Part shown: piece by piece, positions 17,668 through 26,810 of the stretch | Layout of the letters: every line of letters starts with the position of its first letter | How positions within the stretch are numbered: position 1 is the first letter of the stretch | NCBI RefSeq assembly: GCF_015319165.1 | Contig: NZ_JADIVZ010000006.1 | Location: forward strand, 124,001 to 188,000 | Reading direction: 5' to 3' | From: Nocardioides acrostichi | GTDB taxonomy: Bacteria; Actinomycetota; Actinomycetes; Propionibacteriales; Nocardioidaceae | Length of the DNA stretch: 64,000 nucleotides | The notes under the pieces: generated by a model | Database searches by the model: none | What the model was told of the DNA's origin: nothing | The model's input: only the letters and a program-made list of their open reading frames with translations | Made by a program: the position numbers and the translations under genes

Positions 17668-19218
17668 TCACGGGTTGTTGAGCACGGGCAGCGCCTTGCC
17701 CAGCGTCGGGGACGACAAGGAGGCCTCGAGCAGGTGCTTGCCCAGCAGGGACTCGTCGGGCAGCTCGATCGGGTACACGCCGGTAAAACAGGCATGGCAG
17801 AGATCGCCGTCGGGCTGCCCGGTGGCCGCGACCATGCCCTCAAGCGAGATGTAGCCGAGGCTGTCGGCGCCCACGCTCGCGGCGATCTCGTCGACCTCGA
17901 GCCCGTTGGCCACGAGCTCGGCGCGCGTGGCGAAGTCGATGCCGTAGAAGCACGGCCACTTCACCGGCGGCGAGGAGATGCGCACGTGCACCTCGAGCGC
18001 GCCCGCCTCGCGCAGCATCCGCACCTGGGCGCGCTGGGTGTTGCCCCGCACGATGGAGTCGTCGACCACCACGAGCCGCTTGCCGCGCACCATGTGCTCG
18101 AGCGCGTTGAGCTTGAGCCGCAGACCGAGCTGGCGCAGCGTCTGGCTGGGCTGGATGAACGTGCGGCCCACGTAGGCGTTCTTGACGAATCCCTGGCCGA
18201 ACGGGATGCCGGACTCCTCGGCATAACCGGCCGCAGCCGGTGTGCCGGACTCGGGCACCGGCATGACCAGATCGGCATCGACCGGGAACTCCCGCGCCAG
18301 CTGGCGGCCCATCTCGACGCGTGCCTGGTGCACGCTGCGCCCGGAGATCGTGGCGTCGGGGCGGGCGAGGTAGACGTACTCGAAGACACAGCCCTTGGGG
18401 GCGGGCTCGGCGAAGGTGTGCGAGCGCAGGCCGTCGCCGTCGATCACCAGCATCTCGCCGGGCTCGACCTCGCGCACGACGCTGGCGCCGATGGTCTTGA
18501 GCGCGGCGTCCTCGCTGGCCACGACCCAGCCGCGGTCCAGACGACCCAGCACCAGAGGTCGGATGCCCTGGGGGTCGCGCGCCGCGTAGAGGGTGTTCTC
18601 GTCCATCCACACGAAGCAGAACGCGCCGCGTAGCAGGCCGAGCACCTCGAGCGCACGCTGCTCCAGCGACGTGTCGGGGTGGTGCGCCATCAGGGCGGTG
18701 ACCAGCCCGGTATCGGTGGTCGACTCCTCGCGCGTGCGCCGGCCGAGGTCGAGCTCGCCGTCCGGGCCGGGCAGGGCGTCGACCATCTCGCGTAGCTCGG
18801 GGGTGTTGACGAGGTTGCCGTTGTGGCCCAGCGCCAGGGCGCCGTCCGCGGTCGGGCGCATCGTGGGCTGCGCGTTGCGCCACGTGCTGGCGCCCGTCGT
18901 GGAGTAGCGGGTGTGCCCGATGGCCAGGTGGCCCTTGAGCGAGGCCAGCGTGTTCTCGTCGAACACCTGGGAGACCAGGCCCATGTCGTTGTAGACGACG
19001 ATCTGACGTCCGTTGCTCACCGCGATGCCGGCCGACTCCTGGCCGCGGTGCTGGAGCGCGTACAGACCGAAGTAGGTGAGCTTGGCGACGTCCTCGCCGG
19101 GGGCCCAGACCCCGAAGACACCGCAGGCGTCCTGAGGTCCCTGGTCGTGGGGGTCGAGGGCGGCGGTCAGTCGCCCATCACCCCCTCGTCGGCGTGGGCC
19201 GTTGCTCTCGAGGGGCAC
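17668..19218 (-). CDS. purF: Amidophosphoribosyltransferase PurF
   Basis: First committed step of purine synthesis: PRPP + glutamine to phosphoribosylamine. The N-terminal glutaminase nucleophile is Cys32 in DACGVFGVWAPGE, so a 31-residue propeptide must be removed, as in Bacillus-type PurF. The PRPP loop is VVVDDSIVRGNT. Cysteines at WPCFYG and CHACFTG fit the iron-sulfur ligands of this class. It is 516 residues from GTG at 19218, a start without a clear Shine-Dalgarno, and is followed directly by purM. The upstream 147 bases are shared with the divergent histidine kinase gene. Confidence 0.96.
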   Translation of the reverse strand: MPLESNGPRRRGGDGRLTAALDPHDQGPQDACGVFGVWAPGEDVAKLTYFGLYALQHRGQESAGIAVSNGRQIVVYNDMGLVSQVFDENTLASLKGHLAIGHTRYSTTGASTWRNAQPTMRPTADGALALGHNGNLVNTPELREMVDALPGPDGELDLGRRTREESTTDTGLVTALMAHHPDTSLEQRALEVLGLLRGAFCFVWMDENTLYAARDPQGIRPLVLGRLDRGWVVASEDAALKTIGASVVREVEPGEMLVIDGDGLRSHTFAEPAPKGCVFEYVYLARPDATISGRSVHQARVEMGRQLAREFPVDADLVMPVPESGTPAAAGYAEESGIPFGQGFVKNAYVGRTFIQPSQTLRQLGLRLKLNALEHMVRGKRLVVVDDSIVRGNTQRAQVRMLREAGALEVHVRISSPPVKWPCFYGIDFATRAELVANGLEVDEIAASVGADSLGYISLEGMVAATGQPDGDLCHACFTGVYPIELPDESLLGKHLLEASLSSPTLGKALPVLNNP

Positions 19219-19365
19219 GGGTGGAGTCTACGGGCGCAGGGCCGACTACCGCGATCCGAGGATGCCTTCGACTCTGTTTCCCGGCACCCATCCCGGCCTA
19301 TGCTGCCTGCGCCGCCCGCGCGGCCTTCGCGCCCCGGCACCTCCCACGACCCGCACGGACACCCC

Positions 19366-21105
19366 ATGACCAGCACCGCACGCGATCGGCCGATCCTCGC
19401 GACCGGCACCCCGCACGAGACGTCGCACGCCGCGCCGTCCGACGACGACAGCCTGCACCTGCTGGCCCGGGGCATCACTCGCATGGCGGGTTTCCAGGTG
19501 GCGGTGATCAGCCTGGTCATCGGCGACGAGATCGAGGTCGTCTCGGTGGCCGGCAGCCCGGAGTGCGCCGCCGCGCTACGCGGTGACCGGTTCGCCGTCA
19601 GCAGCATCCTCGAGGAGTTGGAGCTCGCCGACGAGTGGGGTCCGCTGCGGTTCATCCCCCACGAGCGCCTCACCGCCCCGCCGTCCGGCTGGATCCCGGA
19701 CATCGAGCCGATCGACCACCCCGATGCCTGGCACCCCCTCGACGCCCTCTACGCCCCGCTGCGCACCGACGACGGGCACCTGGTCGGGCTGCTGTCGATC
19801 GACGTGCCCGACGACGGCCTGCGGCCCGACCCCGCGCGGCGACGGATCCTGGCCGAGTACGCCGAGCAGGTCACCCACTTCGCGGTGCTCGCCCTGGAGC
19901 GCCGCGCCCTGGCCGAGCGGTTGCGCATGGCGACGTCCGCACGTCGGGCGATCCGAGCGGCGCCCGCCCACCTGGGACTCGCCGAGGTGCTCACCCGGGT
20001 GCGGGCGTCGCTCACCGAGGGTTTCGATGCCGATCGCGCCTGGTTCTGGATCCCGGGCCGCGGTCGGGCGGACGGCGCCCTCGACCTCCCCGACGACATC
20101 CACACCCTCGCCGGACATCTGGCCGCGGAGGCCCGTGAGCAGGACCACGTGCTGGTGCTACCGGGCGAGGCGGTGCACAACATCTTCGCCGGCCGCGCCT
20201 ACGGCAACGCCTCGCTGACGACCGGGGAGATGCTGGTCGCGCCCATCGGCACGAACGAGACCCTGCTCGGCGCCTTCTTCCTCCAGCGTGCCGCCACGGC
20301 CCGCCCGTGGTCGCAGCTGGAGCAGGAGGCCGCCGTCGACGCGAGCCACGACCTGAGCCGACTGGTCGCCAGCGTCACCGCGTTCGAGTCCGAGCGCGCG
20401 ACCGTCGCCGAGCTCCGTGAGCTCGAGGAGTACCGCTCCCGCCTCGTGTCGACGATCGCCCACGAGATCGGCAACCCCCTGGCGGCCATCACCGCGCACC
20501 TGGAGATCCTCGACGAGGTCGAGATCGACCCGGAGGTCGCGGTGTCGCTGGACTCGATCCGGCGCAACACGAGCCGGATCACCAAGGTCAGCGACGACCT
20601 GCTGCTCCTGGTCCGGGTGGGCAACCCCGGCCACCCGCTGTCGACCCGGACCGTCGACCTACGACGGTGCGTGAGCGAGGCGGCCGACCTCGTCGGCATC
20701 GCCGCCTCTCGCAAGCACCAGCGTCTCGACCTCTGCTTGCCGCAGGATCCCGCTGCCACATGCGGCGACGCCGACGAACTGGACCGCATGGTCGCGAACC
20801 TGGTGTCGAACGCCGTCAAGTACACCCCCGACGGCGGCACGGTGCGCGTGTCGGTGACGGTGCACGACACACACGTGGAGCTCGCCGTCTCCGACAGCGG
20901 GATCGGCATGTCGGGCGAGGACCAGGCTCAACTCTTCGAGCCGTTCTTCCGGTCCACCGCGCCCGGTGCCGCCGCCCAGCCGGGCACCGGGCTGGGCCTG
21001 GCCATCGTGCAGCGCATCGTGCAGCGCCACGGCGGCGAGATCCAGGTGACCTCGGCCCTGGGCGAGGGCAGCACGTTCGTCGTCACGCTGCCGCTCGCGA
21101 CGTGA
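19366..21105 (+). CDS. Soluble GAF-domain sensor histidine kinase
   Basis: 579 residues, with no membrane segment. Two GAF-like regions (about 20-180 and 190-340) precede a HisKA dimerisation helix with the phospho-acceptor His366 in TIAHEIGNPLAAITAHLEI. The catalytic domain shows the N box NLVSNAVKYTPDGG, G1 DSGIGMS, F box EPFFRS and G2 GTGLGLAIV. It should sense a cytosolic small molecule or redox signal, but no haem-binding or cysteine motif is evident. No response regulator is adjacent, so it is an orphan kinase. ATG at 19366 is the best conserved-looking start; an in-frame ATG at 19300 is possible. The 3' end is convergent with the hydroxylase small subunit. Confidence 0.9.
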   Translation: MTSTARDRPILATGTPHETSHAAPSDDDSLHLLARGITRMAGFQVAVISLVIGDEIEVVSVAGSPECAAALRGDRFAVSSILEELELADEWGPLRFIPHERLTAPPSGWIPDIEPIDHPDAWHPLDALYAPLRTDDGHLVGLLSIDVPDDGLRPDPARRRILAEYAEQVTHFAVLALERRALAERLRMATSARRAIRAAPAHLGLAEVLTRVRASLTEGFDADRAWFWIPGRGRADGALDLPDDIHTLAGHLAAEAREQDHVLVLPGEAVHNIFAGRAYGNASLTTGEMLVAPIGTNETLLGAFFLQRAATARPWSQLEQEAAVDASHDLSRLVASVTAFESERATVAELRELEEYRSRLVSTIAHEIGNPLAAITAHLEILDEVEIDPEVAVSLDSIRRNTSRITKVSDDLLLLVRVGNPGHPLSTRTVDLRRCVSEAADLVGIAASRKHQRLDLCLPQDPAATCGDADELDRMVANLVSNAVKYTPDGGTVRVSVTVHDTHVELAVSDSGIGMSGEDQAQLFEPFFRSTAPGAAAQPGTGLGLAIVQRIVQRHGGEIQVTSALGEGSTFVVTLPLAT

Positions 21106-21128
21106 CCTGAGAACCCTGGCCGGGCCGG

Positions 21129-21605
21129 TCACATCTTCGAGGCGCCCTGCTTCACAGCCTCGCGGATGCGGTTGTAGGTGCCGCACCGGCAGATGTTGCG
21201 GATGGTGTCGAGGTCGGCCTCGGTGATCTCGCGGTCCTCGGCGTGCACCTTGTTGACCAGCGCGGTGGCAGCCATGATCTGGCCGGGCTGGCAGTAGCCG
21301 CACTGCGGGACGTCGCGGTCGATCCAGGCCTCCTGCATGGGGTGCAGATCCTTGCCGACGGTGTCGGGCAGGCCCTCGATGGTGGTGATCTCGTCGTCTC
21401 GCTCGAGGTCTCCCACCCGCACCGAGCACGGGTTGAACGCCTTGCCGTTGATGTGCGAGGTGCAGGCCTTGCACACGTTGATGCCGCACCCGTACTTCGG
21501 GCCGTGCACGCCGAGCAGGTCGCGCAGCACCCACAGCACCCGCACGTTGTCGGCCACCTTCACGGTGACCCGCTCGCCGTTGACGATGAAAGTCTGCTTG
21601 GGCAT
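21129..21605 (-). CDS. [2Fe-2S] small subunit of a molybdenum hydroxylase
   Basis: 158 residues with two 2Fe-2S domains. A ferredoxin-like part has YGCGINVCKAC and a fourth Cys in FNPC. An all-helical part has CGYCQPGQ and NICRCGTY. This is the electron-transfer subunit of the xanthine dehydrogenase/aldehyde oxidase family, closest in layout to isoquinoline 1-oxidoreductase alpha (IorA). It lies 31 bases downstream of the large subunit with its own GAGGAG site, so the two form one operon. No FAD subunit is present, which fits two-subunit enzymes that pass electrons to a cytochrome or another acceptor. Confidence 0.92.
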   Translation of the reverse strand: MPKQTFIVNGERVTVKVADNVRVLWVLRDLLGVHGPKYGCGINVCKACTSHINGKAFNPCSVRVGDLERDDEITTIEGLPDTVGKDLHPMQEAWIDRDVPQCGYCQPGQIMAATALVNKVHAEDREITEADLDTIRNICRCGTYNRIREAVKQGASKM

Positions 21606-21636
21606 GTCTGTTCTCCTCGGTTCTTCCGCAGCGAGC

Positions 21637-23973
21637 TCAGTAGGTGTACTTGAGGCCGTCGCGCGGGCTCTGCGGCACCGGCGGGACGAAGCTCTTGGGC
21701 TTGAACGACAGCTCGTCGTGGTTGATCGGGAACCGCTTCGGCATGGTGCCGGTCGCCCGGGCGTAGGCGCACGCCACGGCGGCGGCGGACGACGGCACGC
21801 CGGCCTCGCCGGCTCCTCCGGGCTGGTCGGTGCCGGAGTCGACGATGTGGCACTCGAACTCGGGCGGGATGTTCCACTGGCGGGTGTAGAAGTAGTTGTC
21901 CCAGCTGGCCTCGAGGAAGTGCCCGTTGCGCAGGTGGCAGCTGCTGGTCAGCGTCAGTGCGAGGCCGTCGGAGAACCCGCCCATCATCTGGGCCTCGAGC
22001 CCGCGCGGGTTGATGACCAGGCCGGCGTCGACCGCGAAGACGGCCTTGGTGACGCGGGGTCCCGTGACGGCGTGGTAGATGTCGCGATCGACGGTCCGTG
22101 GTCGGCAGTCGATCTCGACCAGGCAGGCCGTGGAGCCCTTGTACTCCTTGTGGATCGCGATGCCCTGGGCCATCCCCTTCGGCATGGTGCGCCCCCAGTT
22201 GCCCTCCTTCGCGACCTTCTCCAGCACGGCCTTGGTGCGGTCGTCCTTGAGGAAGGCGAGTCGGAACTCGAGCGGATCCTTGCCCATCTTCGCCGCCATC
22301 TGGTCGATCGTGAGCTCGGCGGCCACCGCGGTGTCGGGCGAGTAGATGTTGCGCATCGAGCCGGTGTTGAAGCGGTCGTCGGTCTCGTTGAGCAGCTGGG
22401 TGACGACGCCGAAGTCGTAGGGCAGCTCTTGGGTGAGGGTGAAGATCGTCTCCGAGAAGCCAAGCCCGCCGAGGGTTCTGCCGACCTCGGTGGGGGCCTC
22501 GTCGATGGTCGAGGTGATGATCTCGCCGAGGCCGTGGCTGAAGTCGGTGACCACGCTGGTGTTGCGCTGCTCGAAGGTGAGCACCTCGCCGGCGAGCATG
22601 GTGGCGCGGATGCGCGAGGTGGCCATGGGGTGCAGCCGACCCTGGCGCGGTTCGTCGGCGCGGTGCCACATCAGCTTGACCGGCTTGCCCATCTTCTTGC
22701 TGATCTTCGCGGCCTCGATGGCGTGGTCGCTGAACAGCTTGTGCCCGAAGGAGCCACCGCCGGTGATGACGTTGACCGTCACCTGGTCGATGCTCATGCC
22801 GAGCTCCTTGGCGATGTTCTCCTGCGCCAGGATCGGCACCTTGAGGCCGGCCCAGATGGTGGCTCTGTCGTCGCGGACGTCGGCGATCGCGCCGTTGGGC
22901 TCGAGCGCGGCGCTGGATCGGAACATGAACTCGAAGTCGGTGTCGACCTGGTCGGCGAGCACCGGCACGTCGGGCACGGCCAGCGGCAGCTCGGCCTTCT
23001 TCAGCCGGGCCATGATGGTGCGGTCGGACTCGCCCTCCACGCTGCCGGGGTTCCACACGACGTCCATCGCACGGATCGCGTCGATGCACTGGCCGAAGGT
23101 CTTGGCGCGCACCGCCACCCCGGTGTCGACGATCGCGACGTTCTTCACTCCGGGCATGCGCAGGATCTTCTTCTTGTTGCGCAGCTTCTTGGGCGAGCCG
23201 TTGAGTGTCGGCGGCCGGCACACCATCGTCGGCAGCGCCCCCTTGACGTGCAGATCCTGGATGAACTTCTTGCGACCGGTGACGGCCAGCAGCGCGTCGT
23301 CGCGGTTGCGGGCGGTGCCGATGACCGAGAAGTCACCGGCCTTCTTCAGTTCGACGTCGACCTGCTTGGTCCGTGGCGAGGCCGCCTTCGAGGCCAGTTC
23401 GCCGTAGGTCAGCGACGAACCGTCGGGGGCGCTCACGACCCCGGCGCGGGTGGTGAGCTGATCGGCGGCGTACCCGAGCTCGGCAGCGGCCGCGTCGAGC
23501 AGTGCGCCCTTCGCGATGGCCGCGGCCACGCGGATCGGGGTGTAGGTCGACACGGTGGTGTTCGAGCCGCCGGTGAGCTGGTTGAAGATCAGCTCGGGGC
23601 GGGCCGGGGCGAGGCCGACCTTGACCTGGCCGGGGTCGATGTCGAGTTCCTCGGCGATGATCATCGCCGTCGAGGTGGTGATGCCCTGGCCGACCTCCAT
23701 GCGGGGCAGCTCGAAGGAGGCCGTGCCGTCGTCGTTCATGGTGACGGTGATCAGCTGGGACGTCGGCAGGGCGGCGTCGGTCTGGAGATCCTCGAGGTCG
23801 TAGAGCTCGGGCACCTGCGGGCCTGACGGCACCGACGCCCGGGCGACACCGCGCCCCAGCGTCAGGTCGGCGGCGGTGACGAGCGTGGCGCCACCGAGCA
23901 CCCAGCCCACGAACGAACGGCGGCTCAGACCCGCAGCGGGGGTGGGGTCGACGGCTTGGGCCTGCACAGACAT
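21637..23973 (-). CDS. Molybdopterin-binding large subunit (IorB-like aldehyde/N-heterocycle dehydrogenase)
   Basis: 778 residues. The N-terminus carries a twin-arginine signal, SRRSFVGWVLGGATLV, so the folded heterodimer is probably exported by Tat. The body matches the two-part Mo-binding domain of xanthine-dehydrogenase-type enzymes: TGGGSFGHK near the Mo cofactor loop, FAVDAGLVINPRGLEAQMMGG, and AVACAYARATG near the C-terminus. ATG at 23973 follows GGAGG at good spacing; the longer frame upstream overlaps the promoter. The substrate is an aldehyde or N-heterocycle, unknown. The insertion chaperone XdhC/CoxF is not in the window. A PucR-type regulator is encoded just upstream on the same strand. 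Confidence 0.88.
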   Translation of the reverse strand: MSVQAQAVDPTPAAGLSRRSFVGWVLGGATLVTAADLTLGRGVARASVPSGPQVPELYDLEDLQTDAALPTSQLITVTMNDDGTASFELPRMEVGQGITTSTAMIIAEELDIDPGQVKVGLAPARPELIFNQLTGGSNTTVSTYTPIRVAAAIAKGALLDAAAAELGYAADQLTTRAGVVSAPDGSSLTYGELASKAASPRTKQVDVELKKAGDFSVIGTARNRDDALLAVTGRKKFIQDLHVKGALPTMVCRPPTLNGSPKKLRNKKKILRMPGVKNVAIVDTGVAVRAKTFGQCIDAIRAMDVVWNPGSVEGESDRTIMARLKKAELPLAVPDVPVLADQVDTDFEFMFRSSAALEPNGAIADVRDDRATIWAGLKVPILAQENIAKELGMSIDQVTVNVITGGGSFGHKLFSDHAIEAAKISKKMGKPVKLMWHRADEPRQGRLHPMATSRIRATMLAGEVLTFEQRNTSVVTDFSHGLGEIITSTIDEAPTEVGRTLGGLGFSETIFTLTQELPYDFGVVTQLLNETDDRFNTGSMRNIYSPDTAVAAELTIDQMAAKMGKDPLEFRLAFLKDDRTKAVLEKVAKEGNWGRTMPKGMAQGIAIHKEYKGSTACLVEIDCRPRTVDRDIYHAVTGPRVTKAVFAVDAGLVINPRGLEAQMMGGFSDGLALTLTSSCHLRNGHFLEASWDNYFYTRQWNIPPEFECHIVDSGTDQPGGAGEAGVPSSAAAVACAYARATGTMPKRFPINHDELSFKPKSFVPPVPQSPRDGLKYTY

Positions 23974-24036
23974 GAGGAGTCCTCCGAGTAAGCGACTGCC
24001 CCCGAGCGAGGGAGCGCAGCCCGGGAGACCCCTACG

Positions 24037-24110
24037 GTGACAGCCGTCACACGAGGGCGCCATCACCCAGATGACGTCATTTGGATGCCCAACATTGTGC
24101 AGTGTGCACA
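24037..24110. promoter_or_regulatory. Three palindromes in the hydroxylase promoter region
   Basis: GTGACAGCCGTCAC (24037-24050), the perfect palindrome ATGACGTCAT (24071-24080), and TGTGCAGTGTGCACA with five-base arms (24096-24110). All lie in the 175-base gap between the PucR-type gene stop and the hydroxylase start, a stretch less GC-rich than its surroundings. They are likely operator sites, perhaps for the neighbouring regulator. Confidence 0.45.
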
Positions 24111-24148
24111 GTAACGCGCCGAAGGAGCGCCTCTTTACCTCCCAGGTC

Positions 24149-25312
24149 TCAACGAGATGCTGTGCCCTGCAACCGGTGAGCGCGCAGCGCGAGCTCGAGC
24201 TCCAGCGGTGGACGGTCCTCCTCCAGTCGCTCCCCGGTGAGGGCCTCGACTCGACGCACCCGGTTGACGACGGTGTTGCGGTGACAGTGCGCTACGGCGG
24301 CCGTCGCCACCGCCGATCCGCCGCAGGCCACCCATGCCTCGAGCGTGCCGACCAGCACGTCCGCCTCGCCCCGCGGCCGCGCCAGCACCGGCGCCAGCCA
24401 GCGCTGCACGAGGCTCTCGGCCACCGACGGCGAGCCCAGCAGCAGCGCCTCGGGGAGTCGGTCGCCGTAGGACGTGACGCCCGGCCGCCCCGCCAGAGTG
24501 CGCCAGGCCAGGATCGCCTGCTCGAAGGCCCGCTCGCCGTGCGCCAGTCCGGCCATCGGCTGCGAGATGCCGACCGCCCCCTGGCCGACCCGGTGGAGCG
24601 CCTGGAGTACCGGGGCCAGACCCTGCGTCAGCAGCACCAGCCCGACGACGTCCCGGCCGCGCCGCAGCCAGGCGCCCGGCAGCAGGCCCGGCGCCGAGGT
24701 GCCGTCGAGCTGGTCGGCCACGATCGCCACGAAGTCGCCGTCGTCGGGTAGGTCGAGGATCTGTGCGGCCCGGTGGGCGAAGCCCGGGTCGGCGGCCCGC
24801 CCCGACATCAGCCCCTCCCACAGATCGGTGCGCTGCTGGGCATCGACACGGGCCCGCTCGCGCTCGAAGCGGTGGTAGGCCGAGGCGACCTGGGCCGAGC
24901 TCGCATCGACCACCTGCCAGAGCCGGCTGCCGACCTCGAGCAGGTCGACCTGGTGCTCGGCCATCGCTGGCGCGGCGAGCAGGTCGTCCCAGATCAGGCG
25001 CCCACCGAGTCGAAAGGAGCGGAGCACGTCGTCGAGAGGCAGGCCCTGCTCGGCGCGGCGACGTCCGGTCTCGCGGGCCGCCTCGAACGCCGGATCGGTG
25101 GTCGAGGTGGCGTCGACCTGCTGCTCGAGCAGCAACGCGAACACCCGCTCGATGTTGTCGTGGCACGAGCGCCAGAGGTCATCGCGCGGGACGACGCCCA
25201 TCTCGCGGTAGCCCGGGTTGCCGGCGTCGATCAGCTCGACCAGGCGGTCGGCGAGCGCCGCGGCACGCTCGCGACGGTGCCGGTCGATGAGGTCGAGCGT
25301 CTCGGGCCCCAC
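24149..25312 (-). CDS. PucR-type helix-turn-helix transcriptional regulator
   Basis: 387 residues. The C-terminus is a PucR HTH_30 domain: LEAWVACGGSAVATAAVAHCHRNTVVNRVRRVE, split by the usual CHRNTV recognition helix. The rest is a GGDEF-like fold seen in the CdaR/PucR family and an N-terminal helical sensor region. These proteins control purine, aromatic or sugar-diacid metabolism. Lying directly upstream of a molybdenum hydroxylase operon on the same strand, it may control it. GTG at 25312 has GAGGAGGAGG-type spacing. It starts 25 bases after the M20 dipeptidase stop. Confidence 0.85.
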   Translation of the reverse strand: MGPETLDLIDRHRRERAAALADRLVELIDAGNPGYREMGVVPRDDLWRSCHDNIERVFALLLEQQVDATSTTDPAFEAARETGRRRAEQGLPLDDVLRSFRLGGRLIWDDLLAAPAMAEHQVDLLEVGSRLWQVVDASSAQVASAYHRFERERARVDAQQRTDLWEGLMSGRAADPGFAHRAAQILDLPDDGDFVAIVADQLDGTSAPGLLPGAWLRRGRDVVGLVLLTQGLAPVLQALHRVGQGAVGISQPMAGLAHGERAFEQAILAWRTLAGRPGVTSYGDRLPEALLLGSPSVAESLVQRWLAPVLARPRGEADVLVGTLEAWVACGGSAVATAAVAHCHRNTVVNRVRRVEALTGERLEEDRPPLELELALRAHRLQGTASR

Positions 25313-25337
25313 GTCCTCCTCCTCGGCCGCGCCCGGT

Positions 25338-26687
25338 TCAGCCCCGGGCGCCGAGGTTGCGCAACAGCAGCGTCTCGGCCAGTACGACCCGCTCGAACTC
25401 GGCCAGGTGCAGGCCCTCGTTGGCGCCGTGGGCGCGGGTGTCGGGATCCTCCACGCCGGTCACCAAGACGCTGGCCTGCGGGAATGCGTCGAGGAACTCC
25501 GCGATGAACGGGATCGACCCGCCCACGCCCATGTCGACCGGTTCGGTGCCGTCCCAGGCCTCGGCGAAGGCCGCGCGAGCGGCGTCGTACGCCGGACCGG
25601 TCGCGTCGATCGCGGTGGCCTCCCCCGTGTCGACCACCGTGGTCGAGAGCGTGGCGCCCCACGGCACGTGCCGCTCGAGGTGGCGCTGAAGGCACGCGAC
25701 GGCGTTCGCGGTCGTGTCACCCGGGGCGATGCGCATCGAGATCCGGCAGCGGGCGGCGGGCACGAGGGTGTTGCTGGCGCCGTCGACCTTGGGGGCGTCG
25801 AGGCCGGTGATCGACAGCGCCGGCTTGGTCCACAGCCGCTCGACCGAGCTGCCGGTGCCGATCCACTGCACGTCGGGCGTCGCACCGGACTCCGCGCGCA
25901 GCCGCTCCTCGGGGTACTCGACCTCGGCGGCCGGGGTCGCCTCCAGGCCGTCGACGGCGACGTCGCCGGCGTCGTCGTGCAGGGTCGCGATGAGACGGCT
26001 CAGGGTCATCAGCGCGTCGGGCACCAGCCCGCCCCACATGCCGGAGTGCACGGCGTGGGTGAGCGTCCGCACCTCGACATCCATGCGCACCAGACCGCGC
26101 AGGCTGGTGGTGAGGGCAGGGACGCCGATGTCCCAGTTGCCGGAGTCGGCGATGACGATGACGTCGGCCGAGAGCCGGTCGCGGTGCTCGGCGAGCAGCG
26201 CCGGCAGGGTCTCGGAGCCGACCTCCTCCTCGCCCTCGATGAACATCGTGACCGTGACCGGCAGGTCGTCGCCGAAGACCCGCAGCGCACCGAGGTGTGC
26301 CGCGATGCCGGCCTTGTCGTCGGCCGCGCCCCGTGCGAAGAGGCGGCGTCCGGTCGGCGAGTCGCGCTCGGTGGGCTCGAAGGGCGCGGAGTCCCAGTCG
26401 GCGTGGTCGTTCTCGGGCTGCACGTCGTGGTGGGCGTAGAGCAGCACCGTCGGCGCCCCCGGCGGACCCACCTTGTGCGCGATCACGGCCGGCGCCCCGC
26501 CGTCCGCGCTGACGATCGCGGTGCGGAAGCCCTCGGCGTCGAAGAGCGCCCTGACCGCCTCGGCACTGCGCCGCACCTCCCCCGCCCGCGCCGGGTCGGC
26601 ACTGACGGACTCGATGCGCACTAGGTCCTCGAGATCCTTCCGGATGCCGGGCAGCACGGACTGGACACGGGCACGCAGGTCACTCAT
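25338..26687 (-). CDS. M20 family dipeptidase
   Basis: A 449-residue zinc dipeptidase of the M20 (ArgE/DapE/carnosinase) family. Metal and catalytic residues are visible: YAHHDVQP (His ligand and Asp), GAADDKAG (bridging Asp), EGEEEVGS (general-base Glu then Glu ligand), and HGANEGL (last His ligand). The dimerisation lid lies between residues about 190 and 310. It is cytosolic, with no signal peptide. No Shine-Dalgarno precedes ATG at 26687, so the transcript may be nearly leaderless. It shares a strand with the PucR-type gene 25 bases downstream. The role is probably salvage of peptides or modified amino acids. Confidence 0.92.
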   Translation of the reverse strand: MSDLRARVQSVLPGIRKDLEDLVRIESVSADPARAGEVRRSAEAVRALFDAEGFRTAIVSADGGAPAVIAHKVGPPGAPTVLLYAHHDVQPENDHADWDSAPFEPTERDSPTGRRLFARGAADDKAGIAAHLGALRVFGDDLPVTVTMFIEGEEEVGSETLPALLAEHRDRLSADVIVIADSGNWDIGVPALTTSLRGLVRMDVEVRTLTHAVHSGMWGGLVPDALMTLSRLIATLHDDAGDVAVDGLEATPAAEVEYPEERLRAESGATPDVQWIGTGSSVERLWTKPALSITGLDAPKVDGASNTLVPAARCRISMRIAPGDTTANAVACLQRHLERHVPWGATLSTTVVDTGEATAIDATGPAYDAARAAFAEAWDGTEPVDMGVGGSIPFIAEFLDAFPQASVLVTGVEDPDTRAHGANEGLHLAEFERVVLAETLLLRNLGARG

Positions 26688-26703
26688 GGCCGCAACCTAA
26701 CCC

Positions 26704-26806
26704 GCGAGGGGTCGCAAATCGTCCCTCGAGGGGTCGCAAATCGCGCCTCGAGGGGTCGAGGCGCTCGCAATACTTGACCCCTGGAGCAGCGATTCGCGAC
26801 CCCTCG
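26704..26806. repeat. Direct and inverted GAGGGGTCGCAAATCG repeats
   Basis: CGAGGGGTCGCAAATCG occurs at 26705-26721 and 26727-26743, a third truncated unit starts near 26748, and the inverted copy CGATTCGCGACCCCTCG is at 26790-26806. Either full unit can pair with the inverted copy over 17 bp with one mismatch, giving a long hairpin. It lies in the 123-base gap between the sterol-carrier-like gene and the dipeptidase and may act as a terminator. Confidence 0.7.
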
Positions 26807-26810
26807 TGCC

